Below, piece by piece: positions 52,318 to 59,113 of a stretch of 64,000 nt of DNA (its first letter is position 1; each line of letters begins with the position of its first letter). The DNA comes from Microcaldota archaeon (GTDB taxonomy: Archaea > Micrarchaeota > Micrarchaeia > Norongarragalinales > Norongarragalinaceae): contig JACPGT010000011.1 in the NCBI GenBank assembly GCA_016188965.1, positions 37,632 to 101,631 of the forward strand, given 5' to 3'. The notes under the pieces are model-generated. The model ran no database searches, had not been told where the DNA came from, and saw only the letters and a list, made by a program, of their open reading frames with translations. The translations under genes were made by a program, and so were the position numbers.

Positions 52318-52755
52318 TTAAGTTTGCCCGTCCTTCGCGACGTCGTCCATATCGCACGTGTCGCTGCCCGTCATCCCCTCACCCGTCCTCCGGCGTTTCC
52401 AATTCCTCCAAAACACCGCGTACGCCCAAAGGCCCATGGCGAACTCCTCGGATAACTCGAACACCGCGCCCCTTCTTTCCTGCCGGATCAGGCCGCTTTG
52501 CTCCAAAGCCCGCAGGGCCAGGTGCAAGGCGCTTTTTTGCGCTCGGGTTTCGGACAGAAGCGCCGTAAACGTCCGCGGCTTTTCGGACAGAAGCGTCAAG
52601 ACCTGCACGGCCAGCCGCTTGCGCTTCTGTGAAAAGGAGAAACAGCGGTCCACCAGGTCGAAAAGGGTGAACTGGCCCGTTCGAATTTTCGCGCCGTCTG
52701 TCAAATCAACCCGCAGATGGGCAAACTGTTGTTTTTCGACCGATTCGGATGCCAT
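52318..52755 (-). CDS. Winged-helix transcriptional regulator, 145 aa
   Basis: The ATG at 52755 (MASESVEKQQFAHLRVDLTD) is used. The wHTH is LTLLSEKPRTFTALLSETRAQKSALHLALRAL with a wing ending GLIRQERRGAVFELSEEFA. It is last in a minus-strand operon headed by the PhoU/AbrB gene. Ligand and targets unknown. Confidence 0.65.
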   Translation of the reverse strand: MASESVEKQQFAHLRVDLTDGAKIRTGQFTLFDLVDRCFSFSQKRKRLAVQVLTLLSEKPRTFTALLSETRAQKSALHLALRALEQSGLIRQERRGAVFELSEEFAMGLWAYAVFWRNWKRRRTGEGMTGSDTCDMDDVAKDGQT

Positions 52756-52792
52756 GGTTGTTTCGCTTCCGACGCTGGCCGTCAAATCGGCA

Positions 52793-53263
52793 TCATGTTT
52801 TTTCCGGGCCGGGGGTCTGGCCCCGTTTGATCCGCCACGTTTCGACCAACGAACTCCACTCGCGGCCGATGTGTTGCAACGCCTCGCCGAAACGCATCGA
52901 CGCTTTCAGCACCATCTTGTGCCGCTTGTCCTTCTCATCCTGGCCCGTTGGATTGCGCCGCTCCCGTGCCAACAAGCCGCAGCGGACCAATTTGGGAATC
53001 ACGAGGTTGCGGAGGGTGGAGTTGGCCGTGTTGTTCTCCCGCTGCCACGCCGAAATGGCCTTTCCGTCCATCTCGCCGGTTTGTGAAATGTGCCGGACCA
53101 GCTTGACGGCGATGTCGTACTGCACCGCCTGCAAGTGCGGCGGAAACAACAACTTTAGGATGTCGTCGGCTTCCCACCGCGCGCCCAGGCTCATGGGCAA
53201 TTTGCCGTATTCGAACAGAAGCGATTTGCGCGAAGGCAAACCGCGCGTGCGAGGACCGTTCAT
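52793..53263 (-). CDS. Winged-helix-like protein, 156 aa
   Basis: The start at 53263 overlaps the stop of the upstream gene as ATGA. The middle (DGKAISAWQRENNTANSTLR followed by a second helix and GLLARERRN) reads as a wHTH. A helical C-terminus follows. The paired wHTH genes in one operon could form a heteromeric regulator. Confidence 0.6.
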   Translation of the reverse strand: MNGPRTRGLPSRKSLLFEYGKLPMSLGARWEADDILKLLFPPHLQAVQYDIAVKLVRHISQTGEMDGKAISAWQRENNTANSTLRNLVIPKLVRCGLLARERRNPTGQDEKDKRHKMVLKASMRFGEALQHIGREWSSLVETWRIKRGQTPGPEKT

Positions 53264-53727
53264 TTTGCTCTGCCTTCCTTTGTCTGGCTCCATAAGATCG
53301 CTAAAAGGTAGTGTCGGTCGTATTGGTGGCGGGCGGACAATTTGGTGAGCGCCGCTTGGACTATCGGATTCAGTTTCTCCGGACTCATTTTCCCGATTTC
53401 ATGCGGATTGTCCATTTTGGGAATTCCATGTTCCTCCCAGATTGCGTCTGCCTCCTCCGCAAGGATATGGCGCGCGATTGCAACCGTACCCACTTTGGCA
53501 AAATCCGACTTGAACGCCCGCCATTTTGCCGGTTCGCTCGGGAACATTTCCATTCGTGCCCCTTCGCCTTCGATTTCCTTGACTGTGTTAAAAAACCGGG
53601 TGAACGGATTCCTGCTCCTTTCAAGCTGTGCGGCATCCCGGACGCGTACGATGGCTTGCACTCGCTTGACTCCGTATTTATTTTTGCTGCGCGGGTCGTT
53701 CGCAAACGCGTGTAAAATTTCGTGCAT
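53260..53727 (-). CDS. Hypothetical protein, 155 aa
   Basis: The protein begins MHEILHAFANDPRSKNKYGV, continues with a basic region (RVQAIVRVRDAAQLERSRNP) and ends in helices. It starts 11 nt after the PhoU/AbrB stop and overlaps the next gene by 4 nt, so it belongs to the same operon. No family recognised; the composition is compatible with a nucleic-acid-associated protein. Confidence 0.55.
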   Translation of the reverse strand: MHEILHAFANDPRSKNKYGVKRVQAIVRVRDAAQLERSRNPFTRFFNTVKEIEGEGARMEMFPSEPAKWRAFKSDFAKVGTVAIARHILAEEADAIWEEHGIPKMDNPHEIGKMSPEKLNPIVQAALTKLSARHQYDRHYLLAILWSQTKEGRAK

Positions 53728-53738
53728 GTCCGTTGCCC

Positions 53739-54692
53739 TTACGGCGCGTTTTGTCTTAATCCTTTTGTCCCCTTGGCCGGTGGACGTCCGCCTGCTGGCT
53801 CCTTCAACATACTACTTCCCTCGACTCCGCTTTCCAGCTCTTTCACGGCTGCCAAATCGGCCGCCGTGTCCTCCCACTCCATGCAATACCGCAGGATGTC
53901 GCTCAAGCGCGCCCACTCCAGCGCCGACTTGCGCCGCAACGCTGCCAAGTCTGCCGCCAAGGCTTCCTGGGCTTCCGACGCCGCCTCGCCCGTTTTGCCG
54001 TCGAAGAACTCCCCCGCTGCCTGCTCGTACGCCGCCCGCACTTGCGCCAACAACGCTTTGGAATGCCGCGGCCCTTCGGCGACGAACTGTTCCAACTCGT
54101 CCGCGACGTTCTCCAAGGCGTTGGCCGCCAACGCTTCAAAACGGCCCGACGCGCCGCCACCGGTTCCCATGCCCCGCAACGCCAACGTGTACCAGCGGTT
54201 GGCTTCCCGCTCCCTACGCTCCGCCGTGGCCGCCGCTTCGGCCGGTTTGGAAAACGCCGCTTCGGCCGCGTCGAACAACGAGCGGTTCACAGCATGCATC
54301 CGCCGCAACAACGTGCTCAACACGTATTCCTGCCCCGAAGCGTACACCCGCAGCGTCACTTGCCGCGGTGCCTCCGCTACGCCTTCCACGGCCGCCAAAT
54401 GCTGCCGCGCTGCCTCTGCCAACTCGGCGGCGGCTTTGCCGTTCAGCACGATGTGCTCCGCTCCGGCCACGTACGCTGAAATCACGGCTCTCAAGGCCTG
54501 TGGCCCATCAGCGTCCACCGCCGCGCTGCGTGCCGCCGGCTGGCCCTGCACATCCACCCGCAGCGCTCCGTCCGGCAACTGCTCCACGTGTGCCGCCGTT
54601 CCCTGCCGGACCCTTTTTGCGTCCGCCCAAGACTTCGGCAGCGACACGATGAACGTATTGCGTCCTGTTTTCTGAATCCGTCGCACATCCAT
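53739..54692 (-). CDS. PhoU-domain protein with AbrB-like N-terminus
   Basis: The start at 54692 (MDVRRIQKTGRNTFIVSLPK) gives 317 residues. The first ~45 form a SpoVT/AbrB hairpin domain (RRIQKTGRNTFIVSLPKSWA), the rest long helices of two PhoU repeats (LSTLLRRMHAVNRSLFDAAE; ALEWARLSDILRYCMEWEDT). This archaeal family regulates transcription in response to phosphate, as judged from related proteins. A GAATATAGA box is about 25 nt upstream. It heads a four-gene operon and stands at the left edge of the candidate origin region. Confidence 0.82.
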   Translation of the reverse strand: MDVRRIQKTGRNTFIVSLPKSWADAKRVRQGTAAHVEQLPDGALRVDVQGQPAARSAAVDADGPQALRAVISAYVAGAEHIVLNGKAAAELAEAARQHLAAVEGVAEAPRQVTLRVYASGQEYVLSTLLRRMHAVNRSLFDAAEAAFSKPAEAAATAERREREANRWYTLALRGMGTGGGASGRFEALAANALENVADELEQFVAEGPRHSKALLAQVRAAYEQAAGEFFDGKTGEAASEAQEALAADLAALRRKSALEWARLSDILRYCMEWEDTAADLAAVKELESGVEGSSMLKEPAGGRPPAKGTKGLRQNAP

Positions 54693-54771
54693 GTTTGTGG
54701 TATATATCATCTATATTCTATGTGGCGTTTGTATATATTAATTGGGTGTTTTGAGTGTTGTGGTTGGACGC

Positions 54772-54957
54772 ATGAAACTTCAAACGGAACCGGATCAAGC
54801 AGGATGGCTCTACGCAGGCTTTGTCATCGTATTGCTGTCCGCTTTGGTCTTGGCGCCCAACCCCGCGTTCATCGTGGCCAGCCTATTGGTGCTGGCCTTA
54901 TTCTACCCTTCTTCCGCTCCGCCCCAAGGAATCCTGGAACACCAGGCTCACCCTTGA
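54772..54957 (+). CDS. Small membrane protein, 61 aa
   Basis: The ATG at 54772 (MKLQTEPDQAGWLYAGFVIV) is preferred to a TTG at 54742. Two hydrophobic helices (VIVLLSALVLA; FIVASLLVLALF) are followed by a short hydrophilic tail. It is divergent from the PhoU/AbrB gene, with a GTATATATTAATT box upstream. No family recognised. Confidence 0.45.
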   Translation: MKLQTEPDQAGWLYAGFVIVLLSALVLAPNPAFIVASLLVLALFYPSSAPPQGILEHQAHP

Positions 54958-55682
54958 TTTTTCCCAAAGCCTCGTTTGTGTTGGCGGTATACCGTTCAAT
55001 GTTATGCCGGGGTTCGGTTCGCTTCTTTCAGAACCGTTTGCTGACGAAATGGGCAGATTTTCCTTGTCCGTACCTCTTCTCCATTTTGTTTGACCGCCCT
55101 CTTTCATACTCCCTTCCGCGCCCTTTTCGAGCAAACCGGATTTAAACGCCTTATTGTTGGGGCCGGGGCGGTTTTGGGTCGTTTTCTTTATTTACTCGTT
55201 GTTTTCAACGCTTTTTTGTCCACGGCCTTTTTTTTCAAAACCCCTTCTTTTTCTAGTTCGCCTATTTGCCGTTTCCGCTCGCGTTCGGGTCTTTCTGGGC
55301 AGGTTTTCCCCACCGCACTCTTTTTTTGAATAGCGGCAGTGGGGTGGTATGTCTTGATTTGCGTCAAAACCCTGTTTTGGACGTGTTTTACAGGGTTTAC
55401 TCAAAGGGTTTTGGGCGTTTCGGCCGGTTCTACCGTTTGGAGCCGAACGAGCCGTCCATTGTTTTTTTGGCCCAAATCTTTTGGCCATTTATTCTGGCCC
55501 GAACGGGCCGTTATTGGCATTTTGGCGGCCCGTGGTAGTTTTTGAGAATTTTTAAAATGGCCAGATCCATCGCGGGTCGTTTTTTCCAAATTTTTCGCTT
55601 TCAAAACCAAAAATCACCAAAACGTAGGCAGTTTTTTTTCATTTTTTGTTTTTTTGGGGGTTAATAATAGAGGAAGAAAATG

Positions 55683-55696
55683 CCGATTAGTGGAAC
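55683..55696 (+). other. Repeated 14-mer CCGATTAGTGGAAC
   Basis: Exact third copy of the 14-mer, inside the T-rich region. It is followed by AATGCGG and has no G-run. Variants of the same motif lie at 56322-56336 (minus, CCCGATTAGTTCAAC, in the end of the antitoxin-like gene) and 56653-56664 (plus, CGATTAGTTGAA). Confidence 0.55.
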
Positions 55697-56302
55697 AATG
55701 CGGTCTTGCTCAATATCAAAATGTTATATTGATTGGTCGATTGTTACTTCATTTTGGTGTGTTGGTTTATTCCTGGTTTAGCTCGTAGGCGCGTGTGCGG
55801 CTCGATCTGCGTGTCCGGCTCCCGTTGGCGTGTTCGGGTGTTTGTGCATGTTTTTCAAGTGCAAACCGTGATCGAAACGGGGCGCGAGTTGCCCGTTATT
55901 TTGTAATAATATATTGGTATTATGCGAATTCTTCTCAAGTGGTGTAACAAAAATAGCGGAACTGGCACTTTCGGGGTGTTTTAATTGCATTTCTTGTTTG
56001 GGCATCCCTGGGTGGCCCCTAGCCCTTATTCAATACTTTAATGGTGTAACTACATATTTGGTTTTGCCAACTGTGGCTTCTTTCCATGAGGTATTTTTGT
56101 CACTATTATGGTATTTGGTTATTACTAAAACATTGTAATGGTGTGTCGCATTTTTGTTTGATTTTGGTTGAACGGGCCGGCGGTGTGGTTTGCTTTGCAC
56201 GGCGCCGCCTAAATTGTGGTTTAAATGGCATTTTCAGGCCGTTTGGAGGTCGTTTATTGGTGTGTGTCTTGTTTAGGCACGCCCGAATGCGTGCGGGGTG
56301 CG

Positions 56303-56584
56303 TTACTTTTGTTCTGCTTTAGTTGAACTAATCGGGTTTTTTTCGTCTTTGAACGCCTTGTGATGCATCGAAAACCATTTGAGGGAGTCGGCAAATTCAT
56401 CCGCTTCGGCCTTATTTTGGCTCTTTTCGGCCCCGGCGGGGCTTCTGCGGGCTACTTTATCTTCCAGAAGCGCTTGGATTGTCTTGTCCAGGCTGAACCG
56501 TGTTCCATGGCGTGCCTGCAATTTTCCTGACAGTTTTTGGAGCTGATTGTATGTCTCTTCTTGCACACGAATAAGTTTTGTCAT
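56303..56584 (-). CDS. VapB-like antitoxin, 93 aa
   Basis: It starts MTKLIRVQEETYNQLQKLSG and continues with RHGTRFSLDKTIQALLEDK, the strand-helix-helix pattern of archaeal ribbon-helix-helix antitoxins. A charged tail follows. A GATTTAAATAG box lies about 33 nt upstream. No toxin (PIN or RelE) is adjacent on either side, so it is an orphan or a DNA-binding regulator. Confidence 0.6.
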   Translation of the reverse strand: MTKLIRVQEETYNQLQKLSGKLQARHGTRFSLDKTIQALLEDKVARRSPAGAEKSQNKAEADEFADSLKWFSMHHKAFKDEKNPISSTKAEQK

Positions 56585-56817
56585 AGGGTAATTTATGTTA
56601 ACTTTGTTTCACTATTTAAATCTATTTACGTCTAAAATTGGTAGTTTGGCGTCGATTAGTTGAAAATTGATTCTGTATTCTGTGTTTACTCTTTTTTGTT
56701 CTGCGTCATGTTATCGGTGTTTACTGGCAGTGTTTACTAAATTTATCTACTTAATTTACTTTTGGGTTTTGGTGGAATTCGTTTTCTGCCCCATTTTTTC
56801 AAGAAATTTTGATTTTC

Positions 56818-57450
56818 CTGCCTATTTTTGGCATTTTTTGGTCATTTTTGATCAAAACGCAGCTGTTTCGGGCCCAATTCGCTCGCTTTCGGCCCTTTGT
56901 ATCGGCATTTGGCTTATTTTCAGCAAAAATGCGTGAAAATCTGCCTGTTTTGGCGCATTATGCGCCCGATTTGTGGTTTTCCGGCCCGTTTCAATCGTTT
57001 AGAGGCGATTTTTTGGTCTCTTTTTACCTCCAAACCTCAAAATTCGCGTTATTTGCCCCGAATCTACCTTTTTCGTCGTTTTTCACAGATTTTGGCGTGT
57101 TTTTAGTTGTTTTTGATGTGCCTTTGGCGCAGGTTTGGTCTTTCAATGCAAAAAATCAGTGTTTTTACCCAAAATCTGCCTATTTCGGGCCTTTTTGGCC
57201 CTTTTTTCTTTGTTTTAGTCAACGAGATGGTGGTTTTCGGACTTTTCCCTTGTGTTTTGACCCAATTCAATCAAAAAACAGGCGTTTTTTGTGTTTTTCT
57301 GCCTATTTTGGCTCGTTTTGGTTGTTTTACGTCTCGAATCGACCATTCCGGGTGAATTTCTGCTCACGTTGCCTCTTGGCGGGCTATTTTTCCCGATTTT
57401 TACTGTAGTGGGGCCTTTCGAGCCCTATCGGTTTGCCCTTTTCTACCTGC
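56818..57450. repeat. Degenerate ~123-bp tandem repeat, T-rich
   Basis: The motif CTGCCTATTTTGG or close variants recurs at about 56818, 56941, 57064, 57176, 57299 and 57443, i.e. steps of 123, 123, 112, 123 and 144. Units end with an A-rich AAAAT before the next CTGCC or CTACC. The + frame 56809-57408 translates to repeated segments such as NLPVLAHY, NLPFSSFF, SAYFGPFW and SAYFGSFW, but it is Phe-rich junk-like sequence and probably reflects the DNA repeat. Confidence 0.55.
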
Positions 57451-57543
57451 CGTTTGCTTTGTCGGCTTATTTTGGCCTGTTTTTGAGTTTTCTGCCTATG
57501 TTTAATTTTGGGTTCTCTGGTTGTTTTCGCCCCATATTCCATT

Positions 57544-57568
57544 GCCTTTAAATAGCCTATTTAAAGGC
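57544..57568. repeat. Perfect 25-bp palindrome
   Basis: GCCTTTAAATAG and CTATTTAAAGGC flank a single C: 12-bp perfect arms. It lies at the right end of the T-rich region, 135 nt past the 3' end of the minus-strand 460-aa gene. It could be a dimeric protein site, a cruciform or a terminator hairpin. Confidence 0.65.
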
Positions 57569-57702
57569 TCGGACGGCACGGTTGCCTTCAAATGGTCTGA
57601 ATGTGCCTTAAAGGTTGTTTTTGGCGTGTATGGGCGTCGTGTTGGGGTTTGGGTGTGTGTCGGGCGCGAGGGGCCGCCTAAGTTTTGGCGGTATACCGTA
57701 GG

Positions 57703-59085
57703 TCATAGTTCGCGCATCATGCGCCGCTGCCGAAGTTTTTCAAGGCTGATGAGTGTGGCTGGCTCGACGCTTACCCGGCGTTCGTTTTGCCAACTCACGC
57801 GGGCGCTGGTTTTTCTTTTGTAGCGGGGTTGGTACTCGACGCGGACGACGGGGGCGGCGGCGTAGGCCTTGAGGATGGTGCCCGGCCTGTTTTGTAACGC
57901 CTCGGCGGTTTTCTTCAGGTCGATGATGTGGAGTTTCTGCTGGTGGGGTATGATCCACCAGATGGGGTGGGGGCTTTGGAGGATGGCTTGCCGTTGTTCC
58001 GGGTTTTTGAGCGCGTCGTAGAGGTGTTGCTCGATGGTCATGTCGTGGTCGTATCCTGCCGCATCGGTGAATTGGCGGTAGGCGACGGTCACGTCGCGCT
58101 CGTCCGTCCGGCTTGCGGTGAATTCGGCGGTCTCATCGACGCTGGGGTGCCTTCCGGTATAGAATGCGATGGCGGCCTGCCGGCTGGGGCGGGGCAGTTG
58201 TCGGGCGAGGTCCTGCGTCCATTGGCGTAGCGTCTTCTCGACGTTCTTCTGGCGCGTCCGGGCGGTTTTTTTTGCAGTGGCTTGTTGGCCGTGCAGTTTG
58301 ACCATCTGGGCGACGGCGAATCGGTAGCGCAGGGCGTGGCTGGCGATCCGGATTTTTCGGGTGATGACGGGGCGCATAGACCGTGGCGCTTCATGTGTTT
58401 TTCGGGTGTCTTCGCGCGGCTCGCCGTGCTGGACCAAACCGGCCGGTTCGATTTCAACGATGATGGGGATGCGGTGCGGGGCCATGGGTTTGGTCTGGAC
58501 GACCAAGTCGGCGGGCCAGCCGCGTTTTCGCAGGACTTCGTTGAGGTCCTCGCCGGGTTTCATGGCGCGGATCCAGCGGACGAAGTTGGGCGGTGCGTCG
58601 GGTGCGCTCTGGTCGCGGATGGGCCCGAGGGTCGTCTCGCCGCGGCCGACGATTTCGTAGTGGCTGGGATGTTTGTGCAGCAGGTCCTGGAATTCGCGGC
58701 GTATCTTCCAGCCGCGGTCGCTCATGCTGGCGATGCGGAGGCGGGCTTTCTGTACGATGGCGTCTTGCAGTGCCTGGCTGCAGCCGGCCAGTATTCTTTT
58801 TTCTTCGGCGCGAAGCTTTCGTCCCAGCCGCTGGGTGAGGCGGGTTTCCGTTTGGACGTGCAGTTCAAGCGCGGTTTTGATGATTTCGCGGTCTTCGGGG
58901 CGGGGGTAGATGGCGTCGCCCAGTATGTTTTGGATTTCGTCCCATGCGGGGTCGGAGTCCGGTTTTGCCTGTGCTTCCAATTCGGCCCATTTTTTCGGGT
59001 TTTCCCTTCGGTTTTGCTTGAGCCGTTCGACGGCGTCCATGAGGTATTGCTCGATGTGTTTGGCCTCGTGGGGGAGCATCGTCAT
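57703..59085 (-). CDS. Hypothetical protein, 460 aa
   Basis: No family recognised. The N-terminal half is helical and charged (HEAKHIEQYLMDAVERLKQN; LGRKLRAEEKRILAG), followed by a region with strands (RIPIIVEIEPAGLVQHGEPR), a basic linker (ATAKKTARTRQKNVEK) and a C-terminal part with PIWWIIPHQQKLHIIDLKKT. The real start may be M3 (59079), given the TTTTATT box 24-30 nt before it. It shares a compact divergent promoter with the Lhr helicase, suggesting linked expression. Confidence 0.65.
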   Translation of the reverse strand: MTMLPHEAKHIEQYLMDAVERLKQNRRENPKKWAELEAQAKPDSDPAWDEIQNILGDAIYPRPEDREIIKTALELHVQTETRLTQRLGRKLRAEEKRILAGCSQALQDAIVQKARLRIASMSDRGWKIRREFQDLLHKHPSHYEIVGRGETTLGPIRDQSAPDAPPNFVRWIRAMKPGEDLNEVLRKRGWPADLVVQTKPMAPHRIPIIVEIEPAGLVQHGEPREDTRKTHEAPRSMRPVITRKIRIASHALRYRFAVAQMVKLHGQQATAKKTARTRQKNVEKTLRQWTQDLARQLPRPSRQAAIAFYTGRHPSVDETAEFTASRTDERDVTVAYRQFTDAAGYDHDMTIEQHLYDALKNPEQRQAILQSPHPIWWIIPHQQKLHIIDLKKTAEALQNRPGTILKAYAAAPVVRVEYQPRYKRKTSARVSWQNERRVSVEPATLISLEKLRQRRMMREL

Positions 59086-59109
59086 TTTATCCGGCGTGCG
59101 TCAATAAAA
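59083..59109. promoter_or_regulatory. Overlapping divergent promoters
   Basis: CATTTTATCC (59083-59092) sits 24-29 nt before the Lhr ATG. On the other strand GTTTTATTG (59110-59102) sits 24-30 nt before the third codon of the 460-aa gene. Both transcripts would be leaderless, and each TATA box lies at or within the opposite gene's 5' end. Confidence 0.5.
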
Positions 59110-59113
59110 CTCC

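Larger units (their letters stand above)
54958..57702. other. Candidate replication origin region: T-rich, skew switch
   Basis: Over 2.7 kb only one credible gene (56303-56584, minus) is seen. To the left the + strand is A/C-rich even across minus-strand genes; to the right it is G/T-rich across both strands (hand counts: 50101-50160 A18 T11 G15 C16; 58561-58620 A7 T11 G27 C15; 60361-60420 A5 T16 G24 C15). The stretch itself is strongly T-rich on the + strand. It contains a 14-mer copy, two variants, a ~123-bp degenerate repeat and a long palindrome. An origin is inferred. Confidence 0.5.

Noticed and set aside
56809-57408. 199-aa + strand ORF in the T-rich region
   Set aside because: All three + frames are fairly open because stop codons need A; the peptide is extremely Phe-rich and no promoter or start context supports it.
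57703-59085. JAMM/Rpn11-type deubiquitinase for the Ubl system
   Set aside because: No E...HxHxxxxxxxxxxD motif is present in this protein or in the small operon genes.
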